The position numbers and the translations under genes were made by a program. Positions 36,108-50,041 of a DNA stretch of 64,000 nucleotides are shown piece after piece (position 1 is the first letter of the stretch; each line of letters starts with the position of its first letter). The DNA is from Syncephalis fuscata (lineage: Eukaryota > Zoopagomycota > Zoopagomycetes > Zoopagales > Piptocephalidaceae), in contig JAHLTZ010000042.1 of the NCBI GenBank assembly GCA_025786725.1, positions 110,050 through 174,049 of the forward strand, written 5' to 3'. The notes under the pieces are model-generated. The model ran no database searches, was not told the origin of the DNA, and was given only the letters and a program-made list of their open reading frames with translations.

Positions 36108-36898
36108 GATATACTTGACTTTAGCAAAATAACAATGATGGTGATGGTGATAAAATAGCGTGACGGATGGCAAAAATCGTAAATCGTAAGTAGCTTCAAG
36201 CAAACAATTTGTTGTGGCAAAAAAGAGTATTCAGAATAGCAATGTGAGTGATGGCGGTGTTGGTGAGGATGATGATATTGAGCAATAGTATTTTTTGAAC
36301 ATTAATGAGTATGGTTTTTAAAGCTTTAATTTCGCTAAGTTACATCTTCTAAAAACTCTACTAAACCCGAAGACTTCTGTTACACGGACTCAATAACCAA
36401 TTGTAAACGATCACATGACATATACGCTTAATGATGAGCGTAATAAACAAGGTAGCTTTAATTGCTCGGCGTTGTTTGCCGCCCCTTTCTACGAGCATAG
36501 AAGCTACTAATCCGTGTCCCCACGTGCCAACTCCGTATTAAAGCATAGAAAAAGCACTCACAGTGCCACTGATTACAGGCGTGTCTAGGCGACGCAGATG
36601 TTCTCTTGCCGTAGGCCTATATCGCTAATAAATCTGCCACTGCTGCCAGTAATTGCATTGCCATGCTTAGTGACACAATTACTATGGCTTCCAAGACAAC
36701 GAATTTATGTAGTTCGGCCATTATAATTTAGATATGGCAGCACAGACTATAGATGCGCATTTATAGTTGTATTCTTTTAATTTTAGATATATGTTGCTCC
36801 TACAGTATTGTTTGTGATTGAATGAGTGTTACACGACAATTAATTGTTTTAGCCAATGCTAACACGTGTGCCATTTATTGCATTAAGGCTTTACAAAA
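36108..36898. promoter_or_regulatory. Divergent upstream region, nuclease (-) and MARVEL-like gene (+)
   Basis: 790 bp between divergent genes; an AGGCCT lies at 36613-36618. No other element was recognised. Confidence 0.4.
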
Positions 36899-38556
36899 AT
36901 GGAAAATCATCGCCACAATCAGCATCAGCATTATCAGCATCAGCAGCCACGGGGAAATCAAATGGCACAGCGTCAACGGCGCGACATGGAGCGCCGACGT
37001 GTAACGCCACAAGATAGGCTAATAATAGGGACGTCATCATATAATAATGCGCGACATCATGAGCTTTATTCGATAAATTCGACGCAACATCAGGCTATCC
37101 AAGTGCCACAAGGAACCAGGCCAAACCCGAGAATTGCCGGCCATCCTACATCTAAACAGCCAGCTCGGTTATCATCCAATGGAAACGGCAAAACTAACCT
37201 TTCTCCCTTGCCACAAGCAAGACAATCAGATATTCATCATCCTTCATATCTGTCCTACATAAGGCCACGAGATAATGTTTTAGCAACTAGTACAAATCAC
37301 TGGCATAGACCATTGGCCTGCCCGCCCAATGCCAGACCAAGGCTGGAGAGACCAAATACGCATTTAATTCGGCACAGTCAGCCTCAGATACCGAGAATAT
37401 CGCATCCAGTAAAAAAGATCCGCAGATCTATGCGAGTACTTCACGAGGCAATTAGCGATGCTCGGCCAATCATTAAAAAAATAAATGGGCCTGTAAAGGG
37501 CTTTACCCCGGTTGCTGGAAAGCCGCAGCAAGAAATAGGCCGAGTATCGTTTAATTGTATTTCTGAGGCAAGCGAAAATACAGATCAGAACATCGTCATA
37601 GCAAGTAACATTGCAACAGTCCATACAAGTAGCCTGTATCCAGAAAGTCTATCGATTGAAAGTAGACCATCATCAGCGGTGACACCAGAAAGAGCATTAT
37701 CAATTCCAGTGACAACAGCAACAATCCCTGTCACTGACAGTGTTCACACTACGCCGTTTGCTCTACCTCGCTATTTCTCTCCACAAACGCGCGAAATGTG
37801 TGAGCTATTGGAACGCCACGGAAAAACTGCGGATGATTTGGCCATAGGCATCATACAAATCCCCGGCAGTAACCTTAACATTTCACCTCGTTACATTCCC
37901 ACGACCAATAGCAGTCCTTACTTGTCACAAAAGCGAATGTCCTCTCGAAAACACTCGACCAACCATAATTTGTTGCCACTGCGGAAACGTATACGATTCC
38001 GGCCCGGATTATGGCTTCGTATCGGCGCCTTAATATTTGCCATAATAGCGGTCCCGTTATACGTGACGACTTTTAAAGTGCTTAAACAAGATGAATACGT
38101 TCAACTACTAGGAATTCACACCAGCCCTCTGCAGTATGCGATTGCCACCGCATCTAGCTCGCTCATATTGGCCACAGTCTCAATACCGGTTCATCTGTGG
38201 CCAATGCCTTATATTGTATGCTGTGCATCGACAGTTTTCGATAGTTTAATGTTGCTATTCTGGCTAATTACTGGATTTATTAGTATTAATCCAACGGACG
38301 ATGCTAATAATCCAAGCTATTTGCTTGTACACCCGTCCTATCCATTCGCCGACATAATGTCAACATGATCTTGGACAATAGTGGTTACTCAAGTGTCTGT
38401 GCCTGTATCAAAGCAGGTGCAGCATTTGCGTTTCTTTCGGTAATCGCGTATGTGTTTTTACTGGGTGGTAGCCTCCTTCGTGTAAGAAAATGTCGTCTTC
38501 GTATCATTACATCAAAAATCCAATATAACTTTGTCGGTATCAAAGTTTGTACTTGA
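36899..38556 (+). CDS. MARVEL-like four-TM protein with a long basic disordered N-terminus
   Basis: One frame is open for 489 codons (36899-38368). About 370 residues are low-complexity, rich in His, Gln, Pro, Ser and Arg (NHRHNQHQHYQHQQPRGNQ, LLPLRKRIRFRPG). TM1 (LRIGALIFAIIAVPLYVTTF), TM2 (YAIATASSSLILATVSI) and TM3 (FDSLMLLFWLITGFISI) follow. The frame stops at IMST, but the overlapping frame continues at once with NSGYSSVCACIKAGAAFAFL and SVIAYVFLLGGSLL, a natural TM4. A single-base shift around 38345-38370 joins them. The layout (TM3, extracellular loop with Cys, charged TM4 start) resembles MARVEL-domain proteins. If the shift is real, the gene ends at 38368 with three helices. Function unknown. 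Confidence 0.6.
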
Positions 38557-39334
38557 TCTTTTACGACTAGCACTATTACTGTTGATATTTCATCAGTAAT
38601 TTTTTGATTTTTTTTTACCTTTTTACGCCTTTATAGATACTTTTTATCCGTATTTTTAGAGCCATTTTTTCACTTTAATAGAAAATAACCATATGACTAT
38701 TTGGTTTTAATAAACAGAAAATATAGCAGTAATTTTATATTATCGTTAACATGTATATTCTTAGCAATAATTCTCTTTAATAACAAAAATAGCCAAATGT
38801 AGTTTGTTTTTTGTTAACATTTACTAATCACATGTAAAAATTTACATAATATTCGCCTTAGTATTATTTTTTATGTTTTCTTTATTATTCTATTATAGCT
38901 AAAACAACATCGATGCATTTTATTCAATTACGCCAATACATGTATCTTATAACTGCTAGTACTTTATTCTATACTAAAACATTAGAATACCAATAAAATT
39001 ATATAGTAATAAATACTTGGATTTAATTTAATTAAACATCGGTATTTTAGCCCATATACATTCTTGCTTGGATGTTACAGCAGCTATACTCTATAATACC
39101 ATGTAGATCTAGCTCGTAATTACATTTTCAGTGCAAATAGTAATAAACAACGCAAGTCAAGTGTGCCATATTCACACTAGATTAAATCTCCGGTAACATT
39201 TCTATTAGATTATAGCAGCTATAGTTAGTTAATTAAAGTTTCACTAGAATCCACACACACACACACTCACTCACTTATATATACACACATATACACTTGC
39301 TTGTTTGCAACCACTTTGCTCCTCGTTCCTCATC
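38557..39334. other. Intergenic with CA repeat upstream of the HDAC
   Basis: AT-rich 3' flank, then a CACACACAC/TATATACACACA stretch (39250-39295) immediately upstream of the HDAC start. Confidence 0.5.
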
Positions 39335-41073
39335 ATGGTACACGACGATTGGTCTTCTACGTTCTCTACCTCACGCCGTGCTAATTCCAAGACGTCTCTA
39401 CATTATCCCCCTGATGATCAGCAAATACAGCCTCATTCACGCACACGCGTTCACTACTTTCACGATGAAGGCGTTGGCAATTACCACTTTGGCGTATGTA
39501 ACTACCATAACTAACGACGTTTAGATTCTAATCGTTTGCTACTTTAACAGGAACGCCATCCAATGAAGCCACATCGATTAACATTGACCAATCATTTGGT
39601 CATGTCTTATGGTTTACATCGTAAAATGGAAGTATTTCAACCAAGACGCGCGACTGAGGAAGAAATTAGACGCTTTCACGCCGATGACTATATTGACTTT
39701 TTAAAAAGGTATTGTTTCTAAATAACTGTACTGTTTATTATGGCAAATAGCTGTAACTGTATTCATCTAGAGTAACACCGGATAATGCTCAAACGTTCGC
39801 CGACTCCTTCTCTCGGTATAATATCGGCGACGACTGTCCAATATTTGATGGCATGTATGATTTCTGTAAAATATACACAGGCGCCTCTATCGAAGCAGCC
39901 CGTCGTCTATGTTCGGGTGCGGCTGATATTGCCGTCAACTGGAGTGGTGGTCTACATCATGCCAAAAAGTTTGAAGCCAGTGGATTTTGTTATGTAAATG
40001 ATATTGTTTTGGCCATACTTGAAATGTTAAGGTAAGTTTATTTTATTTATAACAAATATACTATTAACTAGCAACACTTAATCATTAGACTCTACCCACG
40101 TGTACTCTACATTGATATCGATATTCATCATGGTGATGGTGTTCAAGAGGCATTCTACACAACCGATCGTGTGATGACAGTCAGCTTCCATAAATATAAT
40201 GGCGACTTTTTCCCTGGCACTGGTGCACTTGAAGAGACAGGCAGCGCTCAAGGAAAGCATTTTGCCTTAAATGTTCCACTACGTGATGGCATTGATGACG
40301 AGCGCTACCTTGAACTATTTAAATCGGTTATGGAGGGTGTATTGCAGTCGTATCGACCAGCGGCCATTGTTCTACAATGCGGGGCCGATTCACTAGGCTG
40401 TGATCGCCTTGGCTGTTTTAATCTAAGTATTGCAGCTCATGGCGAATGTGTTCGCTTTATTAAAGATTTTAAACTGCCTACACTGGTGTTGGGTGGCGGT
40501 GGCTATACCATTCGTAATGTCAGCCGATGCTGGACCTACGAAACGAGTGTAGTGGTCGATCAACGATTGCCAGATCGATTGCCAGAAAATGTATATCGTG
40601 AATATTTTGCACCCGATTACCGACTACATCCACGTCTTGATGGACGAGTAGAGAATCAAAATACGCAATCTTATTTACAAGAGGTGCGTGTGGGTATTCT
40701 TGAACGTTTGCGCTATTTAAAGGGTGCACCCAGTGTACAGATGCAAGAAATACCACCCGATATTCAAGGATTTATGGAAGACGAGGAACGAGCAGAACGA
40801 GAACGAGAACAAGACCGCCATGCTAGCCCTGAAGAAGACGCAACACGGAACGGCACAACAAGAGCTGAATATCGCGCACGCTATACAAGCACTGTAGCTT
40901 CAACGACAACCAAAGCAGATACACCCGGTGAATGGTACGAGAATGAAGCGGATCAAGATGCTGATGGCGATCAAAAGGAAGACAAACCCGATAACAATAA
41001 TAATAATAGCAATAGCCAGACAGCAAAGACGCGTACTCTAACTGAACCGGATACGATGGATGTTGACGTCTAA
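39335..41073 (+). CDS. Class I histone deacetylase (Rpd3/HDAC1 type)
   Basis: Zn-dependent deacetylase, catalytic subunit of Sin3-type corepressor complexes. Exons 39335-39493, 39551-39708, 39771-40031, 40089-41073. After a 45-residue leader it reads [87 protein letters not shown] with the catalytic His pair and zinc Asp/His, [54 protein letters not shown]. The C-terminus is an acidic/Asn-rich tail ([10 protein letters not shown] to EPDTMDVDV). Compared with Rpd3, only GERHPMKP differs from the common GPGHPMKP. All catalytic residues are present. Confidence 0.96.
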
Positions 41074-41215
41074 TACTACTATTGATATACACGATTTGTA
41101 CTTTACATAATAAACAGATATAATGGCATCAATATAAATATAAATAAATGTAAAGTTTATTAGGCAAAGTGTACATTGAAATAACGTTTAGGCAATATCG
41201 TATTAATAAAAGATA

Positions 41216-44200
41216 TCACAAATTGGTCATAAACGCCATCATCGCATCTTCAGTCTCGTCTTTTGTATCGGTCGGTGGTATAAGGGTCGTCGGTTGCGTG
41301 GACCATTCTTGCAATAAATGCCCTAACAATATGAGACCAACACTGCATTGACCATATCCACCCCCACGACAGATAACTGCACCAGATAGAGGAATGAGCT
41401 CGCCGTTAACTTTGTCATTATTGCCCCCGCTACTCGATGCTGATTGATGCAAGGCAGCAGTTAAGAACGAGGATATGGCTTGAGCCGAGGCCAATGCATC
41501 AATTGATCTCCAATCAGTTCTTAATACTTTTGTCCAATCAGTCATTGGAAGTGGCAATTGAGGATTAGTAGGTGTGGTGGCCGTCATAGGTGACTTTAAA
41601 TCAACCCATTCTTTAACGTCAACTAAACGTAATTCTGCATTGGGTTCAAGTATAATATCCAAGCCATATTTAGCTCTAATCAATTGTATTCATTAATTTG
41701 TATTCTATAAATGGCCATTGTATACCTACTCGGAATGATACACGCGAATACTATTAACATCACGTGTATAGATTTGTGCAGTTGGACAGCTGACATGGAT
41801 GACATCAAGTATCGATAGCATACGACTTGATAACTGTATTGTGTGGATGGTTAATAAACGACTATATAAGCGATATTGATTATTACCTCAATAACACTAC
41901 GTAGATTGTTGTATCGGCTTAAATGTCGTTCTAATAATGATAAAGTAGGCCATGAAGACCCATCACTAACCGATAGTCGATAGTCCCCTCGTTGTTTTGA
42001 TAACGTGTTTTGTTGAAGCATTTGCCAATCAATCGTCAATTCGACTGTAGATGTTGTGTTGTATAACTAGTAATATAAAGTTAGTTCGCATCAGCCTTTA
42101 TAATAACAAATTAATAAAATACCTTTTGTATTTTTAATACAAGTTGGGTAAAATCAAATCGAACTATTTCAACACCGTACAACTGTCTCCATGCGGTAGA
42201 TGCCACTATCGTATACATGAAATAATTAGTTCTGTTTAATATACTGTATTCATCTTACATTGTCGTGCCAAATGACTCATATGTAGTGTACGTTGCCAAC
42301 TCGATAAGAATTCATCAATACACGTTGTAACATTTCGACACACAATAGTTAATGTCTTATTTTGAACAAATATGGATGCTATTGTTATAACCACGTTAAT
42401 AGCCATACAAATACAACTAAACCATTGTTATACTTGCCTTGATGTGACGCTCTACTCCAGCTAAACCAAGGCGTCCATTGAATATCACTTTGGAAATAGA
42501 CCTATTTAACAGCGTTAATATTATTAAAACCCCTTTAATGAATAGCTCACATTGTACATCTGTTTACTGGCCATAGTAATCGTGGTTGAATTAATATCTG
42601 TATCGCTATTGGATACAGTTGCCACAATAACACGGATGTCACCAAAGGCACCACTAGCATATTGGCTATCTTGTATTTTCAAATCTTCTGATCTTATTAG
42701 TAAACAGGCCGCACTAGATGGACCATTATTAAGCTGTCCCAAGACCGTAGACAAGTCCGGCGTGGGTGACCAACGATATCTAATATTTAGTTGTGCTAAT
42801 TGCTGTTCTATTTTCAGATATAGCACACGTATTCTGTGCAATGATTCAAGTTAATGAATAGTCCTATTATTAACTATGCTTACTTACTGGCAATAGGCAA
42901 CCATTCGAGCAAATGTCGTAAATGTAATCAATGGACTAAATGGTGTAAATTATAGTATAAATAAATAGTTAAATAGTTAAATAGTATAATCAATCATTAA
43001 TATATTACTCACTTTCGATGCCATTTATTTTGTATAGCCTCTACATCATTTCTGTCTTCTTCACCCTCATTGTTTATATGTTTCGTCTCTTGTAGTCGAT
43101 TCAAGTGAATGGTTGTCATATAGGATAGAGAACGTATACAATGCTCATCTTCCGCCCTATTTGTTTTGTCAATAAATATATACTGTAATCCAATTACCTC
43201 CTGCTACATACCCAACTGTAATAAGCCATAAATGTAAACGGCCATACTTTACACCCGATACAATATAGGCATCAGGTAATCTGGGCAAACGAAAGAATGT
43301 AATACAGCCAAGTCCATCACCAAATCGATGCCAATCTATATAGTATAAATAATATATGGTTATTTCTATACTCTACATCTATCCGTATCCATTTACCTTG
43401 AGGACGTAAGAATAGCTGGCGTACTGGTAGCAGATCGAGTCGACGCGCCATTGATTCAAGATCAACAAGTAATAACTAATTAGATATAAATAAATTATAG
43501 TTGATTAATCTACAATAAACTATATTCTATTCATTAACTTACTTCTCGTCTGAATCGAAGTAATACATCAGCAATACAATTAGGATCCCGATTAACACTA
43601 TTTTCAATCTCTTTCAGCTTGGCTAAATAGAATAAATAATTAATATATATATTTATATTTATATTTATATTTATATTTATATAGACTACTTACCAAATAT
43701 CACATGTCCTACATCGCCTTGATGATCAAATAGTATACGACCTGTACGGATATCCACACCAACAGAGACAGCCCGATTAGATTGATACTGTACTGTAAAT
43801 GATACACTTGCAACTAATAATATACAAATAATCGATATAAATATGCATTTGTATTAATATTCCAATTCATACCTTGATCAGTAGTGTCATTACTCATTGG
43901 TATAGTAATATCGCTAACATCCTCATTAACAAAAGCATCTGGCTGTGTACTAGGTTGCAATAACCGTTCACGCAGACTAGTGACAATGTCCAGCGCATGT
44001 TGATTAACAATGGTTAATAGTAGCTTTTCTACATTAACCGCAGTTGAATCCTATATATATATACATATATATTATATATTATATATTATAAATTTAAAGG
44101 TTATTCATTATTAATTAAATACAAAACATTATAATTACCACAGTCAATTTATGTGTATCAACTTGTGTAGAACTACATTTAACTACAATATTTGTAGATA

Positions 44201-46581
44201 ATTGAGTATCTTTAAGTGGTCTCGATCGGCTTGATTGATCTTTAGACTCGGTGGTTTCCAGTGCAATATCAATAATATTAGGCATTGATTCGGATGCCAC
44301 ACGAGATACAGGTAGCGCTGTTAATGGTTCTATTTGATAATATATATATACATATATATATTAGTTAATGGTATCATTATTCATATAACACGTTTACTTA
44401 CGTTGATTATATGCACGAGCTGTAGTTGCTGGTGTTGATACCGTTGTAGCAATTTTACGACTATTGATTATAAATAATAATAAATTGTTATTACTATTTA
44501 GTACAAATTATTATTATTATTGTTATTATTTAATACCCACCACCAATAATTTAGTCGCAATACAGTATGAGAACCATCCATAGTACATGTCATATGTTCT
44601 TCCCAACGAGTTCTTGATAGATATAATGCCTAGATAATAGAGTAATCAATTAAGTAATTAATTAATCAACCAATAGAATAGTTTATTAACAAACTTACTT
44701 GAGTAAACATAATTTCAAGTTGAGTCATTAATGCAAAATTATCTAATAGTCATTCATTATAAATATTATATATATTATATATATTATATATACATAATCT
44801 ACTTTTACTTACGCATAAATCCATATAATCGATAGAGTGGTGGCCGTGTCTGTTCTGTATCAGTTGTTGTCGATATTGTTGATGTCTTTGGCAATAATTG
44901 ATGTTGAGCATACGCCACTAAGTGTGTACCTTGATAGTCAACCAACTTCATTTGCACCTCTATTTAATGATTGTGTTATACATCAGTTCTCTAATCAACT
45001 AAACCCTTACCTCGACAACATGTTGGATCAGCTGTAACCAAACAACGTGCTTCCATTACTCGCCATGGTTTAGAAAGCTCAGCACCATCGAGGGTTAATG
45101 ATACCTATAATAAATAGCGTGGATTAATAAAATGGCTATGTAACTCACTATTCATATACTTACCTCAAATTCATCTTTTACTTTAAATTTCACGACACCC
45201 TCGCCTAATAAATGTATATTAATATGTTTATATATATATATTAAACTATATAAACTGTAGTTACCAATCACATAATGACGAAATGCAGGTGGTGGTCGTT
45301 CATCACAAAACAGTCGTGTACGCATTAAATCGTCAAGCCTCTCTGTAATCTTTGCCTTTTCCCGTATACTCATAGGTTTAGGTGGAATAGCCAATGACTA
45401 ATATATAGATATAGTAGTTTAGTATATCATTTATTATACTAATAGTATTACGTACTTTCATAACTGTAGGTAAACGACAATAACTACCACTACCTAATAC
45501 ATCTACAGCAGTAGGTAAATCATAATTACGTAATCTATTATTGATCAGTATTTTGATGGTATTCATATAGTCACTTACTTTGCTCGATTAAATGTCTGGT
45601 GAAGTACCCAAAGTGTATGAACTGCACCACCAAATTGATGGCTTTGTTGTCGCAATGACCCATAATATCCTATATAGTATATAATATAATTAATATAAAT
45701 AGATCATATAAAGCACCGCCTTAATAACATACCTGGCATCGTTGTATATCCTGAGTATTGGCTGTCCATTGAACTAATACTAATAAACGAATAAACGACT
45801 GACGGGTCTGTACAATATAATCAAGAAACTGCCGTTTTCTATCCGAATCTGACATGCCAGGCATACTACACGTAATTCCTCTTAGTATATCATTTCAAAT
45901 AGCTATATATATATATGTTACATACATTTCAACCAAATTCTGTAAATCTGTATAGGCTTTAACCGTCAAACGATCTATAAGCAATCGTAACGGTACCATT
46001 CCCTCATTAGAGCGTGGCAATTGCCAGTTAGATGTATTTGATGGATTGATTCATTGTAGTAGTTGCTGTATCCATAGATTGCTGTTGATTTTGATTATGC
46101 ACGAGAGTATTTGTAGAAGGAGGAGAAGATGAAGATGAAGAAGAACTTGTAGTATTTGTAGTTGTAATAGGTAACATTGTATGAGTAGTAGATGATAAAA
46201 CGTGTTGTTGTTGTTGTTGTTTACTCGATGTTGACGTTATTTCAGATGTTATCTGTTGTTGTTGTTGTGTTGTTCTGATAGCTGTTGTGATGTTTGCGAT
46301 AATGACTGTTCAGATATAGGCGATGCCATCATATGATTGGTTCCACTTATTGGCTGAGTGTTTGTAGTATTCATCGCGTTGGTAGAATATTGTTGTTGTT
46401 GTTGTTCTTGTTGTTCTACATAAGGCATATTGCCACTACCACTACCGCCACCACTATTGTTACTATGGCTATTACTAAGGATGCTATGGTTGTTATGATC
46501 GTTGACACTACCAATACCGTTAATATTGGCAGTTGGCGAAGGAGGTGAAGGACCCGGCAAACCACTGGCCATACTAATCAT
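41216..46581 (-). CDS. MED14: Mediator subunit 14 (Med14/Rgr1)
   Basis: Backbone subunit linking the Mediator head, middle and tail. Many short exons on the minus strand, first ATG of the frame at 46581, stop at 41216-41218. The N-terminus is low-complexity (Asn/Ser/Gln runs, poly-CAA), followed by the diagnostic Med14 block: NEGMVPLRLLIDRLTVKAYT, DLQNLVE, MPGMSDSDRKRQFLDYIVQT, SFIRLLVLVQWTANTQDIQR, LRNYDLPTAVDVLGSGSYCR, and EFEVSLTLDGAELSKPWRVM. The C-terminal exon ends TEDAMMAFMTNL. Frame problems: one base is missing at the CCC 45659-45661 (DIMG|SLRQQ), and two shifts in the poly-Q/Asn region near 46030-46270 may be indels or an unresolved intron. Identity of the gene is secure; exon detail in the middle (42.0-45.1 kb) was not fully resolved. 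Confidence 0.88.
43640..43682. repeat. TATTTA hexamer repeat in a MED14 intron
   Basis: Tandem ATATTTATATTTAT units within an intron of MED14; simple AT-rich microsatellite. Confidence 0.7.
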
Positions 46582-46980
46582 AACCAGCTCTGTATCCAAT
46601 AAGCACTTGTCCGTGGCTCTTTTTAGCTACTTTACGCGTTATCTTCTGAGATCGCCCAATACAAACAAGAAAAGGTCAAATAAAGCTTAGATTGCTAATA
46701 GCAATAAAAACAACGCCACGATCATGGAATCCCAAAAAGATCAGCTAGTGGCTAGAAAAAGAAAATATGCCCGTAGAACGATCAAGCAACACACGAATAA
46801 ACAAATACTAAAGATACTATTTAAATCAAGGAAACCAATCTCTTCCAGAGGGGTAATGATGAGAAGTCGTAGTTGTAAGTGATAACGGTGGTGGTGGTGG
46901 TGAATATGAAATAAGAGAACTGTGTGTGTGTGTGGAGTGAATTAATATGAATAGTCTATTAAATTGGTTTTATTTTATTT
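46582..46980. other. MED14 upstream region / 3' flank of the F-box gene
   Basis: 400 bp with a short GGT and GT run (46890-46940). Same-strand spacer; nothing else was recognised. Confidence 0.45.
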
Positions 46981-49348
46981 TTATTCCATTGATAACCGGA
47001 TCGCTTCAATAATATCCTGTTCTTCTTGTAGTGATAATGCTGTTTCATCCATCCTAGATGCATATGAGTGTTGTTGGCTGCTATTACTGGTACTAGAAGT
47101 ATCAATGGTATCTATATCCTCGTAATAGAGATTATTTTCGTTATTCAATTCATTAGTTGAATTTAGAGTGTTGTTTTCTTCAAGAGATAGCATCATAGTG
47201 TAATTAAGTAGCTCTTCTTCAGTTAGATCGTCAAGACTATTGTATTTGTCTAGTAAAGCTTGTCGGAACTCTATCTCTCTACGTGTACTAGCCCTATACT
47301 GAGCCGTTTCTTCAATCTCCTCTTCAATTTCTTGTTTTACTGTTATTTCATATATTGTTAGTTTATACCATATTAGTTTAATGATTATAGTTACATTGAA
47401 GTCGATCAAGTATTGTGTCGTGTGCACCACCACGTCGTTTATTACGTGATATCTTTTTACGCTCTTTACCTATATTATATTGTTTATATTATTTATATTG
47501 TAAATTATTAAATAAAAAGATATTGACTATTCATTTCTACATTACCTAACGTATAAGCTGAATTGCCAATAGTCCATGATTTAACTTTAGAACCAAAAAC
47601 AGCAAGTAGTTCATTAGAACTAACTTGAAGTCTTGTCACTGGGACATGCGCTTCTTCATCTCGTCTATATATATATATATGTATATATATGTATATATAT
47701 ATAAATAAGTAATTAGATAACTACCCTATTATTAAATTGGCTTACCCTAAAAGAAATGTACAACGATATGTTCCTGATAATAGCTCCCATACAATAATTC
47801 GTCCATCGATACTATTAAATAGTGTTAGAATGGTTATATAATAATTATTTTATTACATTATATTTACCTGGATGATACCACTTTATCTATATCCATAGCC
47901 AATGAAGTAATTGGACCAGTATGAGCATCAATTTGCCTAAATAGATACCATAGAATATAGTGGTATTAGTTGCTACTATTACTACTACTATTATACTAGT
48001 TTTAAATCATCTTACCATAATAATGATCCATCGGTAACAGACCATAAGGCAACAGTTCCTGATGTATAGCCACAGACAATAATTGGTGTATGTTCTAGTG
48101 TAGCTACTGCTGTAATAGCACCATCTCGTTGATTACGTGTTATTTGATGCAGTAGCTTGCCTGTGACCAATTCTATAATAAATATAGTATCTTCTTGTAT
48201 AGCAATACACGTCGTTAAGGATTGTAATAGTAAATGGCTTGGTCCTTCACCCTCAAATAGTGATAGTCGATGAAGAGGGGAAATAATCGATTCTTCCAGG
48301 TTATTACTATCGAGTAACTGCCATATTAATAGATCGTCATTGGTCGCTGCAATCACCCAGTTACGTGTATCTAATTGAATCGATTGAATAGACTGTCCAC
48401 CTAATAACATTTAAATAGTAAATAACAATAATGTGTGTGTGTGTGTGTGTTTACGTGTAACTTACCATAGAGTGTATACAGACATTGGCCTGTTGATACT
48501 TCCCATAGTTTGACAAATCCATCATTACCACCACTGCCTAACCGGGTTGCTGTCCCTTTGGACCATGACATACAATTAACGGCGCCTTCATGCCGACTTT
48601 GGAAAATAACCTGACGAGGTTGGCGATTCTGGCGGGCTAATAGCTGTAGAATAATGGCACCGCCTTGATATCCCCAGGCAATGCGACCACTGCACAGCGT
48701 GTCAATAGGCAATATAGGTTGCAAAACACCAGCCTACCGTTCAAGACTCATACTACTAACAAAGGCGGCTGCTTCCGGACTTGCATACATATGCCGATGC
48801 TCTACTCGACCAGTGGTTGTATGACATATCACAGCCATGCCTATCTCTTTATTACCGGCCAACATATAAGCAGTCGACAAATCAATAAAAGTATGCGATA
48901 TACCATCAATACGTGGTCGAAATTCCACGTTGTATATTTTATCAAACTCCCATTGTCTAATTTAATAGTATTAAGCGTAAATAATTGCTGTTTAAAAGTA
49001 ATAGCTCTATCCACCTTATTCTATTAATTCTCTCGGTATACTCTTGTCGCCAGCTCTGAGGTTGTAGTCGGCTAGTATCAATGGAATATGTTACTTTGTG
49101 TTACTTTTACAATTGTACTTATTTACCGAAAGGGTAGGCGTCCCAGACCGTTGGCTAGTGCATCTCGCCAGGACCGATCGTCAGCAATCGCGTCATTCCA
49201 GCGTTTACAAACGCGCTGTGCTCTACGCTGTAAATAGACCGGCAGTGTTAGTCAGCTAATAGAGGCGTGCCTGGCCACTCATTACCAATGCCTCCGGTTC
49301 CAATAGCACAAATATACGAATCAGTAATTCACTAGGAAGTAACTTCAT
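46981..49348 (-). CDS. F-box / WD40 / UIM protein, putative SCF substrate receptor
   Basis: Starts MKLLPSELLIRIFVLLEPEA at 49348: the first half of an F-box, completed in exon 2 by RRAQRVCKRWNDAIADDRSW. WD40 repeats follow (GAVNCMSWSKGTATRLGSGG to NDGFVKLWEVSTGQC, DTRNWVIAATNDDLLIWQLL, GAITAVATLEHTPIIVCGYT to SGTVALWSVTDGSLLW, and further repeats in 47560-47990). The C-terminal exon ends with EIEEEIEETAQYRASTRREI, NYTMMLSLEE and ALSLQEEQDIIEAIRLSME, the last two reading like ubiquitin-interacting motifs. The F-box would bind Skp1, the propeller substrate and the UIMs ubiquitin. Fission yeast Pof10 is a comparable F-box/WD protein, but orthology is only a guess. About ten exons; the terminal ones are clear. 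Confidence 0.82.
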
Positions 49349-50041
49349 TTTTGTTTAATTAATCGTAATAAGAACAGCAAAGAAATAGCTACAAGGACAA
49401 CAAAAGAGAAAAGAATAAGCGTGAGTCAGAATTATGTTGTGCTTCACAGTAGTTGCTTTATAAGATATGGTGGTACTAGTTTATTGTCACACCTCCAGTA
49501 CGAATAGGAAAATAGAATGAAATAGTATTGTGCACCATTTACACTATGTAAAGTATTTAGAAACAATTATATCACAGCGCAGCAACGAGAATCAGTTCCA
49601 ATGTTGGATTATTATAATTGGTTATTTCTGTTTAATGTTTATTAAGGCTTTTAATATACTAGATATAATACAATAACTCTAATGAAAGTATTGCTCTGAG
49701 CAATTAAAATATGATTTCAACATTATACGGATAAAATAAGTAAATAGGCATGATAGATATGCGGTATAAACAGTATTAGTAAAGTCGATATTGAATACAA
49801 TTCGTTATTCTTAAATAGAAACATGTTTATTGTGATAGGCTTGTATAGTTAGGCCCAACTAAATCCAGACCTGCTGGTAATGTAGTAATGTCATTAATTA
49901 GAATCTAAATAAATCAAATGTTGAGTGTGGTTTGATATGTGAATGATCTGAACGGCTGTTGTCAGGTAATCTTGCTTCTATATGGTATATATGTCTAATG
50001 TATACTGGACAAGCCGTCTAATTGGTCTATTCATTTTATCT
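49349..50041. other. Intergenic, 3' flank of the micro-exon gene
   Basis: About 690 bp, AT-rich. Lies between the F-box gene start and the last exon of the micro-exon peptide gene, so it holds the promoter of the former and the 3' UTR of the latter. No other signal was seen. Confidence 0.45.
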
